Below, in pieces: positions 34,328 to 42,574 of a stretch of DNA of 64,000 nt (position 1 is its first letter; each line of letters begins with the position of its first letter). Below the pieces are notes generated by a model. The model searched no databases and was not told the origin of the DNA. It worked only from the letters and a program-made list of their open reading frames with translations. This stretch comes from UBA5543 sp964464965. GTDB taxonomy: Bacteria; Bacteroidota; Bacteroidia; Chitinophagales; Chitinophagaceae. The DNA lies in contig CAYXHM010000003.1 in the NCBI GenBank assembly GCA_964464965.1, forward strand, positions 440,443-504,442, in the 5' to 3' direction. The position numbers and the translations under genes are program-made.

Positions 34328-34511
34328 TACCTTTGCGCCGTTACAGTATGGATAGTCATCCTCTTAAGTAAGTATTCCTTTCTTTTGCGCAGGTTTAACC
34401 CTCCATAAAAAATTACAATCAACAACAAGTATTTATTGCTTTTTGCCCCGCATGTAACACGCGGCATGGCATTAACAGGACAGCTGCGTAGCATGATGCA
34501 CGGGGCTGCCC
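34328..34511 (+). promoter_or_regulatory. Promoter box and long structured leader of the RhlE-type helicase
   Basis: TACCTTTG at 34328-34335 fits the -7 consensus and implies a leader of about 185 nt. Within it, GCCCCGCAT (34445-34453) can pair across about 50 nt with ATG-CA-CGGGGC (about 34500-34510), closing a large hairpin just before the ATG at 34525. The -33 match is poor. Confidence 0.4.
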
Positions 34512-34524
34512 AACAAAATTATAT

Positions 34525-35769
34525 ATGACGTTTAAAGAACTGAACATTATAGCCCCCATACTGGATGCAGTAGCGGCAGAAGGCTATACCACCCCAACCC
34601 CTATACAGCAACAGGCTATACCGCACGTGCTGGCAGGGAAAGACCTGCTGGGCTGTGCGCAAACCGGTACGGGTAAAACCGCGGCATTTGCCATACCTAT
34701 ACTGCAACTGCTGAATGCAGCACCGCAACAACAGGGACGCAGGCCCATAAAAACACTGATACTGACCCCCACGCGCGAGCTGGCCATACAGATAGACGAC
34801 AACTTTAAATCTTACGGTAAAAACCTGAAACTGACACACACCGCAATATTTGGTGGTGTGCCACAAGGCAAACAGGTACATATGCTGAACGCCGGTATAG
34901 ATGTACTGATAGCTACACCGGGGCGATTGCTTGACCTGATACAGCAGCGCTACGTAAGCCTGAGCCAGATAAGCATTTTTGTACTGGACGAGGCCGACCG
35001 TATGCTGGACATGGGTTTTATACACGATGTAAAAAGAGTATTGACCAAATTGCCACAGCAAAGGCAAACACTGTTTTTCTCTGCCACTATGCCGCCTGAA
35101 ATACAGAAGCTGGCCAATGCTATACTGAGCAACCCTGTAAGTGTTACGGTAACACCTGTATCCAGTACGGTAGAGATCATACAGCAGTCTGTGTTCTTTG
35201 TAGATAAGAAAGAAAAGAAAAACCTGCTGACGCATATACTGCGCGATGAGAACATAACCCGCTCGCTGGTGTTTACCCGTACCAAACATGGTGCAGACAA
35301 ACTGGTGAAAGACCTGCAGAAAAACAGGATAGAAGCCGCGGCTATACATGGCAACAAATCTCAAAATGCCAGGCAACGCGCACTGAACGATTTTAAGAAC
35401 AACCAGATACGCGTATTGGTAGCTACAGATATAGCTGCCCGTGGTATAGATATAGATGAGCTGCCGCATGTAGTAAACTACGAGCTGCCCGAAGTGCCGG
35501 AAACTTATGTACACCGCATAGGCCGTACAGGCCGTGCCGGCGCCAATGGTATTGCCATATCTTTTTGCGATGCAGAAGAGCGCGACGAACTGAAAGGCAT
35601 ACAGAAACTGATAGGCAAGCAAATACCGGTGGTAGATAACCACCCGTACCCGATGAGTGGCAACAGCAGCAGCAGTGCACCGCACGAGCCGCGCAAACCA
35701 CAACCACCCAAGCACAGGCCCAACAGGCACAACCAGCCTAAAGAAAGGCAGGCCAGCAGAAGGTGGTAG
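34525..35769 (+). CDS. rhlE: DEAD-box RNA helicase, RhlE type
   Basis: 414 residues: Q motif (YTTPTPIQQQAIP), motif I AQTGTGKT (45-52), TPTRELAIQ, DEAD in VLDEADRMLDMGF, SAT, then the helicase C domain with VFTRTKHGADKLV, RVLVATDIAARGIDI and HRIGRTGRAG. The tail is rich in P/H/K/R (KPQPPKHRPNRHNQPKERQ), a basic RNA-binding extension common in RhlE-like enzymes. It unwinds RNA duplexes in ribosome assembly or mRNA turnover. All ATPase and unwinding motifs are intact. It lies beside a cold-shock and an RRM gene, and the long leader hints at temperature or growth control. Confidence 0.92.
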   Translation: MTFKELNIIAPILDAVAAEGYTTPTPIQQQAIPHVLAGKDLLGCAQTGTGKTAAFAIPILQLLNAAPQQQGRRPIKTLILTPTRELAIQIDDNFKSYGKNLKLTHTAIFGGVPQGKQVHMLNAGIDVLIATPGRLLDLIQQRYVSLSQISIFVLDEADRMLDMGFIHDVKRVLTKLPQQRQTLFFSATMPPEIQKLANAILSNPVSVTVTPVSSTVEIIQQSVFFVDKKEKKNLLTHILRDENITRSLVFTRTKHGADKLVKDLQKNRIEAAAIHGNKSQNARQRALNDFKNNQIRVLVATDIAARGIDIDELPHVVNYELPEVPETYVHRIGRTGRAGANGIAISFCDAEERDELKGIQKLIGKQIPVVDNHPYPMSGNSSSSAPHEPRKPQPPKHRPNRHNQPKERQASRRW

Positions 35770-35796
35770 TAATGCAACTTGAAATTCAGATATAAA

Positions 35797-35830
35797 AACA
35801 AAGCCCCGGCAATAGTACCGGGGCTTTGTT
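35797..35830. terminator. Bidirectional terminator between helicase and lipoprotein genes
   Basis: A 13-bp perfect stem (AACAAAGCCCCGG / CCGGGGCTTTGTT) with an 8-nt loop, A-rich on one side and T-rich on the other, between convergent stop codons at 35769 and 35845. Confidence 0.85.
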
Positions 35831-35844
35831 ATAATGCAGTATAT

Positions 35845-36681
35845 CTATTGTGATACCGTTTCATAAATATATGTTGCGCCCTGATACTTCGAAAGATATC
35901 CCTCTTTATTGTATTCAGGTAATATGTCTGTATATATCAAGCCATTGCCACCTTCTATTGCATACCTCAACACGTTGTGCGCAGAGAATGCCTGCGCGTC
36001 AAGCTCTGACTTATAAGGAAAGGGCAAACCGTATACAGTGCTAAACGGATTAGGGCTGTTATCGTAACTGATATCTGTTTTGTAAACGTATTTTACAGTA
36101 TCTGCACCTTGATTTACTACCAGCCAGGATGTTATGTCTATTACATCACCATTGCCGTTGTAGGTCAGGTCGTGCCTTGAGCCATTATAACCATTAATTA
36201 CACTTGTTACCTTGTTGCCCGCCCATTTATACAAGGTCGTACCTATTAGTGAACTGCCGGCATAGTTATTTACTTCTATTAACTCATTATTTGAGCCGTA
36301 AGTGTACGTAACTTTGCCGTTAGCATCCGTATATTTACCATAGTAGCTGATTGTATACACATCTTCAGCTACCTGATTGCTAGCATTTCTTTTATAAGTA
36401 GTAATTCTTTTTGACGAACGATATCCGGATACTTGTGCTGCGGCAGAATCTGTATCTATAACACGTGACACATATCCCTTGTAATCGTACTCAAAGAGCG
36501 TGGAATAATATACCGTGATTATAGTTCTGCCTGAAGGGTCTGCTGAAAATTCCTTTTCTAAATTGATAGATTTCAGCCTATAGGTAAATGGCGGTTTACC
36601 GGTATCAGTATTGGGTTTTTCTTTTTTACAGGACGATGAGAGCAATGCAATAGCAAAAAATAAAGTGAGAAGCAGGCGCAT
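35845..36681 (-). CDS. YD-repeat-like lipoprotein, paralog of 38013-38816
   Basis: 278 residues with lipoprotein signal MRLLLTLFFAIALLSSSC, then KKEKPNTDTGKPP. The mature part has EYDYKGYVSRVIDTDSAAAQ, YGSNNELIEVNNYAG and LTYNGNGDVIDITSW, repeating the Y-x-x-x-G pattern of DUF4595-like / YD-repeat proteins. The C-terminal SELDAQAFSAHNVLRYAIEG matches IDAQTLSANNLLRNEYD in the 38013 paralog. Surface attachment is likely and function unknown. Confidence 0.7.
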   Translation of the reverse strand: MRLLLTLFFAIALLSSSCKKEKPNTDTGKPPFTYRLKSINLEKEFSADPSGRTIITVYYSTLFEYDYKGYVSRVIDTDSAAAQVSGYRSSKRITTYKRNASNQVAEDVYTISYYGKYTDANGKVTYTYGSNNELIEVNNYAGSSLIGTTLYKWAGNKVTSVINGYNGSRHDLTYNGNGDVIDITSWLVVNQGADTVKYVYKTDISYDNSPNPFSTVYGLPFPYKSELDAQAFSAHNVLRYAIEGGNGLIYTDILPEYNKEGYLSKYQGATYIYETVSQ

Positions 36682-36804
36682 AAGGAGAGTTTAATTTTTG
36701 TTACAATTTATAATAGGTACTAAAGTAATCAATTATTATGCCATATTACCGTCAACCATAGCCCGATATTTTGGTACAATTAGTATGCAGCTGAAAACTT
36801 AACA

Positions 36805-36833
36805 TTGCAATTGTTACAATAAAATTATTTTTG
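36805..36833 (+). promoter_or_regulatory. Promoter of the H1-like gene
   Basis: TTG at 36805, an 18-nt spacer and TATTTTTG at 36826-36833 (exact TAnnTTTG), 41 nt before the ATG at 36875. Confidence 0.55.
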
Positions 36834-36874
36834 CATTAAGTAATTATTAATTATTCACGAATTCTGATACACAT

Positions 36875-37246
36875 ATGTCTGCCAATAAAAAGAATGAAAG
36901 TCACATAATAAGTGACATAAAAGATGAAATAGTTGAGAAGATAGAAAACGCACTTGCCCACCTGAAGGATATGTTCGGCGAGAAGAAATTTAAAAAGCAG
37001 GTAAAAAAAGCCAGCAAACTGTTTAAAGAGCCTAAAGAGAAAACTAAGAAAGCTAAACCTACCGCTAAGAAAGCAGCACCCGGGAAAAAAGCTACTCCTA
37101 CTAAGAAAGTTACTGGCGGCAAAAAAGATGTAAAGAAAGCCGACACAGTAAAGAAAGCGACCGGTACAAAAAAAGCTGCTAAAGAAAAGAAAGCAGCCCC
37201 GGCTAAGAAAGCTACAGGCACCAAAAAAGCTACTGCTAAAAAATAA
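36875..37246 (+). CDS. Histone H1-like Lys/Ala-rich DNA-binding protein
   Basis: 123 residues. Residues 1-50 form an acidic-basic helix (SDIKDEIVEKIENALAHLKD). From about 55 to the end there are repeated KKA/KKAT units (AKKAAPGKKATPTKKVTGG and similar), strongly basic. This low-complexity tail resembles the C-terminal tail of eukaryotic H1 and the Hc1-type proteins of bacteria, and should bind DNA without sequence preference. It probably acts on the nucleoid. It has its own promoter and terminator. Repeat slippage likely drives length variation between strains (inference). Confidence 0.8.
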   Translation: MSANKKNESHIISDIKDEIVEKIENALAHLKDMFGEKKFKKQVKKASKLFKEPKEKTKKAKPTAKKAAPGKKATPTKKVTGGKKDVKKADTVKKATGTKKAAKEKKAAPAKKATGTKKATAKK

Positions 37247-37266
37247 TAATTCGTCATAAACTTTCT

Positions 37267-37296
37267 AACGTCCCTGCATGATGAATGTGGGGACGT
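37267..37296 (+). terminator. Terminator of the H1-like gene
   Basis: An 8-bp stem (AACGTCCC / GGGACGTT) 20 nt after the stop, followed by TGTTATT. Confidence 0.6.
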
Positions 37297-37359
37297 TTGT
37301 TATTATATTGCAAGCCACAACCGGCATAAAGTTTGTTGCTGGTAAATAATAACCTACTT

Positions 37360-37866
37360 ATGAACCGGATAATTTTAATGTTGATTGCTACGATGGTATT
37401 GCATGCATGCAAGTCCTCCAATTCAGGCAACGTTACCCCTTGCAAGGACTATGTTTTCGATTGCAATAAATTCTACCCTGTTTTAGCACTTAAAAATTTT
37501 ACAACAGGCGAGATGGATACTTTGATCCTACATAAATATCCCTACCTGGGTGGATTTACCGGGCAACCTGTTACAGAACATTTTGTTTACAACGGGGATT
37601 CTATTTCTTACGCAGGCACTCCTGGTTACAAAAATATCCGCATAACAGACGAATATGATTACATTATTGAAATACCGGGTGCAAACAAGCGTTATACCAT
37701 TTCGTCATTCCCCATTCTGAAAACTACCGATACACTTCGTTGTGGTTCAGACGGGCATCCAAGAGCAGAATGTTATACATGGGCCAGTCACGTGGTAGTA
37801 AATAATGATACGGTAGGAATAGGGGTAAATGGTAAGTACAATTTTTACATTCTCCTGACTAAATAA
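37360..37866 (+). CDS. Small lipoprotein with paired Cys
   Basis: 168 residues from the ATG at 37360 (MNRIILMLIATMVLHAC, lipid Cys 17). A longer frame adds nine residues without benefit. The mature start CKDYVFDCNKFYPVLALKNF and EMDTLILHKY parallels the CRDQVLTLCTI... start of the lipoprotein at 57226 and CKMPEIALYN... of 49786, suggesting one loose family. A later C-x-S...C pair (LRCGSDGHPRAECY) may form a disulfide. Its function is unknown. Confidence 0.65.
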   Translation: MNRIILMLIATMVLHACKSSNSGNVTPCKDYVFDCNKFYPVLALKNFTTGEMDTLILHKYPYLGGFTGQPVTEHFVYNGDSISYAGTPGYKNIRITDEYDYIIEIPGANKRYTISSFPILKTTDTLRCGSDGHPRAECYTWASHVVVNNDTVGIGVNGKYNFYILLTK

Positions 37867-38012
37867 AGACTATCATTATCCACGCACCTCCCTGATTCTC
37901 ACAACGAAAAAACTTTATTATTGCTGCAACACAATAAAATAATTACACAATAAAAAAGTCATGGAAATGTTTTTAAGATGTAACAGTTCTACATCACTAA
38001 AACAATACGAAA

Positions 38013-38816
38013 ATGAGACCACTAATCATGGCGCTGCTTGCCATCGTCATTACCACATCTGCCTGCCGGAAAGAACGGGCGAATATTGATACTCGTGTTA
38101 TACCACCCGCGGTACGGCTGAAGGAGATTATTGAAACTACACAGGGCGGGCAACGCCAATACCTGTTCCGGTACAACGATGCCGGGTACCTGCAGGCTTA
38201 TTATGTAAACAGGAAAGGCACGGGAGAAACAGGCTGGGTAACTGATATACGCATCCTGTACACACTTGACAAAGCCAATAGGGTGGCGAGCGAGCAATGG
38301 ACGTCAGGTATGACGGGCACCTACGACGGTACCTATATATACGACAGCAAAAACCAATTGCAACGTGTTGACTATAGCTATAATGGCGCTAACAGCCATT
38401 ATGTAGAATATGCCAGGCTGAATGGCAGGATAACATGGGCCACGATACGTACCACCAATGACGACCAGGTACAGGTTGACCACCTGGCGTATAACGCTGC
38501 GGGGAATGTAACAGAACACATTATGGAACATTCCGTATCAACAGAAGAGCCTGTTGCAATGGCGCATAATACAGAATATGACGACAAGCCTAATTATGTA
38601 AACACTATAAAAGGCCTGACGAACTTCGTGTATGTATTCGGGATAGATGCCCAGACACTATCTGCCAATAACCTGCTACGCAATGAGTACGACCCGCGGG
38701 GACTGCGCAGCGCTAATGTTTACGAGTTGACTTATAATAAATATAACTACGTAGCAAAAGAAGTATTGAACGGTGGTGAGCGCGTACGTGAATTTACCTA
38801 TGAAGAGATAAAGTAA
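38013..38816 (+). CDS. YD-repeat-like lipoprotein, paralog of 35845-36681
   Basis: 267 residues. The signal MRPLIMALLAIVITTSAC has lipid Cys 18, then RKERANIDT. Repeats include FRYNDAGYLQAYYVNRKG, TYIYDSKNQLQRVDYSYNG and HLAYNAAGNVTEHIME. The C-terminal part with VFGIDAQTLSANNLLR and YDPRGLRSANVY aligns with the 35845 paralog. The repeat pattern is that of DUF4595-like lipoproteins. It shares ancestry in style, if not in close sequence, with the secreted-protein island at 14040-17997. A strong terminator follows. Confidence 0.7.
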   Translation: MRPLIMALLAIVITTSACRKERANIDTRVIPPAVRLKEIIETTQGGQRQYLFRYNDAGYLQAYYVNRKGTGETGWVTDIRILYTLDKANRVASEQWTSGMTGTYDGTYIYDSKNQLQRVDYSYNGANSHYVEYARLNGRITWATIRTTNDDQVQVDHLAYNAAGNVTEHIMEHSVSTEEPVAMAHNTEYDDKPNYVNTIKGLTNFVYVFGIDAQTLSANNLLRNEYDPRGLRSANVYELTYNKYNYVAKEVLNGGERVREFTYEEIK

Positions 38817-38838
38817 TTGAAGCCCCCTATGTTTATTG

Positions 38839-38870
38839 CTGCCGCAGGTATTTGCCTGCGGCAGTTTTTT
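38839..38870 (+). terminator. Terminator of the 38013 lipoprotein gene
   Basis: A 10-bp perfect stem (CTGCCGCAGG / CCTGCGGCAG) with a 6-nt loop and six T. It abuts the stop of the convergent ATPase gene. Confidence 0.85.
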
Positions 38871-40284
38871 ATTTACTTAATATCCCTTCTTTGTTGCTGG
38901 CGTTGTAGCAGCATACAGCAGAAGGCAGTACGTTCAACAACACTCCGTTATGTTCGGCGGTGCCGTGGGTGGCTATGCTGGTTACCCATGCTGTATGCTG
39001 CCTGTTCTCTATACAGTACTTCGTCAGTGATTTCAGCTTGTTTGGGTGCTTTATATACTGGTCACTCCATTTTATCTCCATGATTATGCCGGGCTTCATA
39101 TTCCTGTCTGTGGCTACCAGGTCTACTTCTCCGCCCTGCCATGCAGCATAAAATATGTCATTCCTTTTCCAGTGCAGCAGCTGGCATATGATGGCTGTTT
39201 CTACCATTTGCCCTATATGCTCGTCTGTAGCTGTTATGGGTGCAAACAATGCGCAGCGCATACTGGGGTTGGTCAGGTATATTTTAAACCTTGTATCCCG
39301 CTGAAACCTTTTACTGTTGATACCTACCGGGTACAGCCGTTTTATCAGGAATGCAGCCTCCAGGTATTCCAGGTACTTGCGTATGGTGTTTTTGTCCACT
39401 CCCGATTGTTGAGACAGCCCGTCAATATTAAACTCATTGCCACAGTTGTAGGCTATCACGTTAAACAAGCTGTTCAGCTCCTGTACATCGCGAATGCCGT
39501 AGAGGCTGGGCAAGTCGCGCAGCAGCACTTTGTCTATAATGTCGCTGCGTATGTACCTGCCCGCATCTTCCTGTATGGTTTCGTTAAATATCACCTCAGG
39601 GTATCCGCCATAGTTAATGTAATCTATAAAGTGCTTGTTCAAATCATCTATGATGCTCAGCACGGTATTGACAGTCGGGTTCGAGTTGAGCACTGTTTTT
39701 ACATTGTCTAAACCCTTCAGCGTTATATACTCCTCAAAAGTAAGCGGTGGCAGCAGGAAGTCTGAAAACCTGCCCGCGCCCGATTCGTCACTTTTCAGCT
39801 TGAGTGCAGCCGCAGCTGAGCCCGAAACAACAAAGGTTGTTTTAGGGAAAAAGTCAACAATGCTTTTCAGGTGGCGCTCCCAGTCTTTCAGGTACTGCAC
39901 CTCATCAAATATTACGGTATAGCCCTCGGGGTTGTCATCGCCCACCGCTTTGCGGCACATGGCAAACAGGTCCTCAAGCGATGTGTTGTTATATATAGGT
40001 GCGTCTATAGACAGGTAACATATTTTGTGCTGCGGCACCTTGTCTTTAAGCATACCGCTTATAACATGGTACAGCATTATGGTTTTACCTACCCTGCGCG
40101 GCCCCATCAGTACCGTAGCACGGCGCACCTTTTTCTGGTGCACCTGCTTGTATAGCTGGTTGTAATACAGGCGGCGGTTCATGTTTTCCACATCTGCAGG
40201 TATAGCGCCGGTATTCCACCAGGGGTTTTCCAGACGCATACGCTTTATAACCAGCTCTTCGGGTATTGCCTTTACTTTTGCCAT
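38869..40284 (-). CDS. AAA+ ATPase with DUF4143 C-terminal domain
   Basis: 471 residues. Walker A GPRRVGKT lies near 61-68 and Walker B TVIFDEVQYL near 122-131, with a sensor Ser/Gly in FVVSGSAAA, then a winged-helix region (LSQQSGVDKNTIRKYLEYLE). The C-terminal DUF4143 region has GGEVDLVATDRNMKPGIIME and then IKWS, the (G)xEVD...E.K pattern of a PD-(D/E)xK nuclease-like fold. Family proteins are abundant and poorly understood ATPases, some linked to toxin-like or mobile contexts. Four phased repeats cover its start region, implying tight autoregulation. The start is fixed by a good ATG right at the repeats. Confidence 0.85.
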   Translation of the reverse strand: MAKVKAIPEELVIKRMRLENPWWNTGAIPADVENMNRRLYYNQLYKQVHQKKVRRATVLMGPRRVGKTIMLYHVISGMLKDKVPQHKICYLSIDAPIYNNTSLEDLFAMCRKAVGDDNPEGYTVIFDEVQYLKDWERHLKSIVDFFPKTTFVVSGSAAAALKLKSDESGAGRFSDFLLPPLTFEEYITLKGLDNVKTVLNSNPTVNTVLSIIDDLNKHFIDYINYGGYPEVIFNETIQEDAGRYIRSDIIDKVLLRDLPSLYGIRDVQELNSLFNVIAYNCGNEFNIDGLSQQSGVDKNTIRKYLEYLEAAFLIKRLYPVGINSKRFQRDTRFKIYLTNPSMRCALFAPITATDEHIGQMVETAIICQLLHWKRNDIFYAAWQGGEVDLVATDRNMKPGIIMEIKWSDQYIKHPNKLKSLTKYCIENRQHTAWVTSIATHGTAEHNGVLLNVLPSAVCCYNASNKEGILSK

Positions 40285-40287
40285 TTT

Positions 40288-40434
40288 AAGATGAAATATT
40301 TATCCTTATTTATTGTTTTTGTTCTTACTAAGGTGAAAATTATATACTTAATATGTACAAATGTACTAAATAAGGTGAAAATTATATCCTTAAATGGTTA
40401 AAATGATTAAATAAGATGAAATATTTATCCTTAT
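40288..40434. promoter_or_regulatory. Four helically phased operator-like repeats before the ATPase gene
   Basis: Copies of about 20 bp (AAGRTGAAAWTWTWTMCTT) start at 40288, 40330, 40372 and 40413, that is every 42, 42 and 41 bp, close to four helical turns. Each is an imperfect dyad with AAG...CTT ends. Copies 1 and 4 are identical to each other, and copies 2 and 3 differ by one base. The first ends 3 bp before the ATPase start codon; the last ends 17 bp from the large terminase stop. Confidence 0.75.
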
Positions 40435-40451
40435 TTTGTTAAAATGAGGGT

Positions 40452-41759
40452 TTATGCCGCCTTTTTCCCCAACGGCACCATGCGTGCGTAGTCTGCAAAG
40501 TATTGCTGGAAGAAGTACCGCAGGCAGTCGAACAGGTCCATTTTATATACCTGGCGGTCTTTGCGCAGGGTGCCGTGGTTGTCGCTTTCTTCATCTACCC
40601 GGGCTATGATACAGTCGTTGATGAGCAGGGGGCAGGTTTGTTTGCTTATGGATATTTTGGGGTAAGAGGCAAACATGGTATTGATAAGCTTCCAGCTATC
40701 TGAGTGGAACATGTTGCGGTTGAACAGGTGCATCTGGTTATCGGCCAGGCCCAGGTAGTTCTGCACCATTTTGTAATAGGTGCCATGCTTGTCTGTCATG
40801 CCCACGTTGCCCTGCCTGCCCGATGCATCTCCCGTTACGTACAGGATATTGTTGTAAAATGTTGCATTTATCTCCCTGCAAATTTCTTCCAGGCTGTACG
40901 GGCCGGAGAACTCTTTGATGAAATGTATAAAACTGTCTTGCCGGCCGCGGCTGTTGCTCATTTGCACTGCTATACAGGTAAGCGGGTTGCGGTTAAAGTC
41001 GAAAGACAGGTGTACGGGGAAGCCCTGGAGCACGGGGAGGTGATCCACCACATGCAAGTCTTTATTAAAAGCATATAGCCAGGGGTGATTGTTGTGTTTT
41101 GTTCCCCATTCGCCCAGTGCATATATGCGGTACTGGTTGTGGTCGTACAGGCGCAGTTGTTCTATTTGTTCACGGTCTTGTTCTGTCAGGTGGTTGTTGT
41201 CTTTATAAGTGCTGTGAAATATACTGGCATCTGCATGTTCACGGTCAAAGAAATGTTTCTTCAGCCAATGTTCTTCATCTACGGGGTTGAAGGTGAGGGT
41301 TATCTGTATGTTCTCCCTGCCCCTTGCCCTGCGGTTCAGCTCCAGGAAGTCATCAAAATCAAGCTCTGCAGCTTCTTCTACCAGTATGCGCGTCAACCCC
41401 TCAAACGATTTCAGCTTGTCAGGGTCGTCCAATCCACGGAAGACGATCTGCGCGCCTGTGTCTTTGCAGGTGAGTGTACGGTCTGTTTTGTTGTAGGCAA
41501 ACTGGTCTGTAAAGCCAAGTTCTTCAATCCTGCTGCGGAAGGAGGGAATCACAGAGTCGCGCAGGGTATTGCCAACCTTGCGTATCACCAGGGTCTTAAT
41601 GTTGTGTTTTGTTGTGTAAATCACCTCTTTTTGCGCGGCGCTGAAACTTTTACCGGCAGCAGTGCCGCCATAGTTGATAACAAACCGTGTTTCTGCTTTT
41701 AGCAGGTCGGAAAACAGTTTGCTGAAGGGATAGGTGTTCAAGTGTTGAGGAAGTTCCAT
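40452..41759 (-). CDS. Phage terminase large subunit
   Basis: 435 residues, the usual size for PBSX/T4-type large terminases. Walker A GGTAAGKS is at 31-38, Walker B ILVEEA at 125-130, and a coupling segment LTFNP at 155-159. The C-terminal RuvC/RNase H-like nuclease has candidate acids D253 (LSFDFNRNP), D311 (VTGDASGRQG) and D408/D411 (MDLFDCLRYF). All motor and nuclease motifs are therefore present. It would pump and cut DNA at a portal. It stands alone on the minus strand, 12 kb from the portal-like gene and 27 kb from the small-terminase-like gene, with its own consensus promoter. Codon use resembles the host genes around it. Confidence 0.9.
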   Translation of the reverse strand: MELPQHLNTYPFSKLFSDLLKAETRFVINYGGTAAGKSFSAAQKEVIYTTKHNIKTLVIRKVGNTLRDSVIPSFRSRIEELGFTDQFAYNKTDRTLTCKDTGAQIVFRGLDDPDKLKSFEGLTRILVEEAAELDFDDFLELNRRARGRENIQITLTFNPVDEEHWLKKHFFDREHADASIFHSTYKDNNHLTEQDREQIEQLRLYDHNQYRIYALGEWGTKHNNHPWLYAFNKDLHVVDHLPVLQGFPVHLSFDFNRNPLTCIAVQMSNSRGRQDSFIHFIKEFSGPYSLEEICREINATFYNNILYVTGDASGRQGNVGMTDKHGTYYKMVQNYLGLADNQMHLFNRNMFHSDSWKLINTMFASYPKISISKQTCPLLINDCIIARVDEESDNHGTLRKDRQVYKMDLFDCLRYFFQQYFADYARMVPLGKKAA

Positions 41760-41850
41760 AAAAGTGAAAGGTTGTTTTTAAATAAAAGAAGTAACTGTGT
41801 AGCTATACAGCCTGTGGAATTGGCGGCTGTGACAGCATTATTTATAACAA

Positions 41851-41882
41851 CAAATATACGTTTATTAATCTAAATAACCAAA
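41851..41882 (-). promoter_or_regulatory. Promoter of the large terminase gene
   Basis: On the minus strand TTTG (41882-41879), a 20-nt spacer and TATATTTG (41858-41851): exact matches to both Bacteroidota promoter elements, about 91 nt before the ATG. Confidence 0.65.
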
Positions 41883-41960
41883 TAGGTCTTTGATGTCGTT
41901 ACCCATAATGCCGGGATGAAGTTTATCACGCAAGTTTAATTTTTTGAGAACGGGCAGGAA

Positions 41961-41976
41961 TTGGCACAGCGTTTGC
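41961..41976 (+). promoter_or_regulatory. Sigma-54-type (-24/-12) promoter
   Basis: TTGGCACAGCGTTTGC matches the YTGGCAC-N5-TTGC consensus at every invariant base, with exactly 10 nt between the GG and GC. Transcription should start at about 41987. No coding gene follows within 580 bp. Confidence 0.6.
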
Positions 41977-41986
41977 GATAGGTATA

Positions 41987-42106
41987 ATACATAGTTTTTC
42001 TCAGGTGGCCTCTATCCTTAAAAGAGGCAATGGCATGGAGGTGCAACCGTGCCAGTGGGTTATAAAAGACTGTCCCGGTGCGATAGCCGGGACAGTTTCT
42101 TTACTC
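41987..42106 (+). ncRNA. Candidate sigma-54-dependent small RNA
   Basis: The predicted transcript of about 115 nt has three successive hairpins: 42008-42028 (GCCTCT / AGAGGC), 42032-42053 (GGCATGG / CCGTGCC) and a terminator at 42069-42096 (ACTGTCCCGG / CCGGGACAGT) followed by TTCTTTACT. A 78-codon frame crosses it but has no ribosome-binding site and reads through the terminator. No known RNA family was recognised. The 5' end is set only by the promoter call. Confidence 0.5.
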
Positions 42107-42574
42107 TATGAAAATGAATACGGAACGGTGCAGGCTCCGTACTTACTGAAAAGAAGTTTTCTCCTTCCTCTGATTATAAAAATAGCCTTCCAGTGTTACA
42201 TTAAAATGAACAAAAGGTTAATAATGAAATCTCCCGGGTAGAAATCCCAAAACTTAATGCCTGAACAATTAAACAGTACTGCAATAGCAGCAGCGCCTGT
42301 ATGATGCATAAATCTTCAATTGAGGGCACCCTTGGAGAAGACCTGCTTTAATTTTTAGTTTAAAATTTGTTAACTGTATGTTATCAACCTTTTAAGTCCA
42401 TGTTAATCAGGCACGTTTTGCACTATGGATAACTAAGCTATACGATATTTGCATTACATACAGAGAAAAAGAAAAGACACAAACCGAAGACCAAGAACCA
42501 TTTAGCAAAATCCCGTTTTTATAAGCGGGTTCAAAACAAAAAATGCGCGCAATAGCCACCGGCTATGGTGTCGT
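42107..42574. other. Non-coding interval with scattered hairpins
   Basis: About 470 bp. A TACGGA...TCCGTA hairpin lies near 42119-42141. CCCG / CGGG and ATAGCC / GGCTAT hairpins lie near 42512-42530 and 42552-42567, just before the next ORF. A GATATTTGC sequence near 42438-42446 is one base off the -7 consensus. No convincing ORF. Confidence 0.4.

Noticed and set aside
34519..35730. A 403-codon open frame antisense to the RhlE-type helicase
   Set aside because: The plus strand carries all DEAD-box motifs; the antisense frame is Tyr/Cys/Gln-rich and has no recognisable domain.
40288..40434. The 42-bp-phased repeats as a CRISPR array or plasmid-type iteron origin
   Set aside because: The intervening DNA is not spacer-like, there are only four units placed at a start codon, and no replication initiator gene is adjacent.
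42005..42241. A 78-codon frame over the candidate small RNA
   Set aside because: It starts at GTG without a ribosome-binding site and reads through three hairpins including a strong terminator.
42408..42422. A second sigma-54-like promoter (GGCACGTTTTGC) before the 42575 gene
   Set aside because: Only 8 nt separate the GG and GC elements, two fewer than required.
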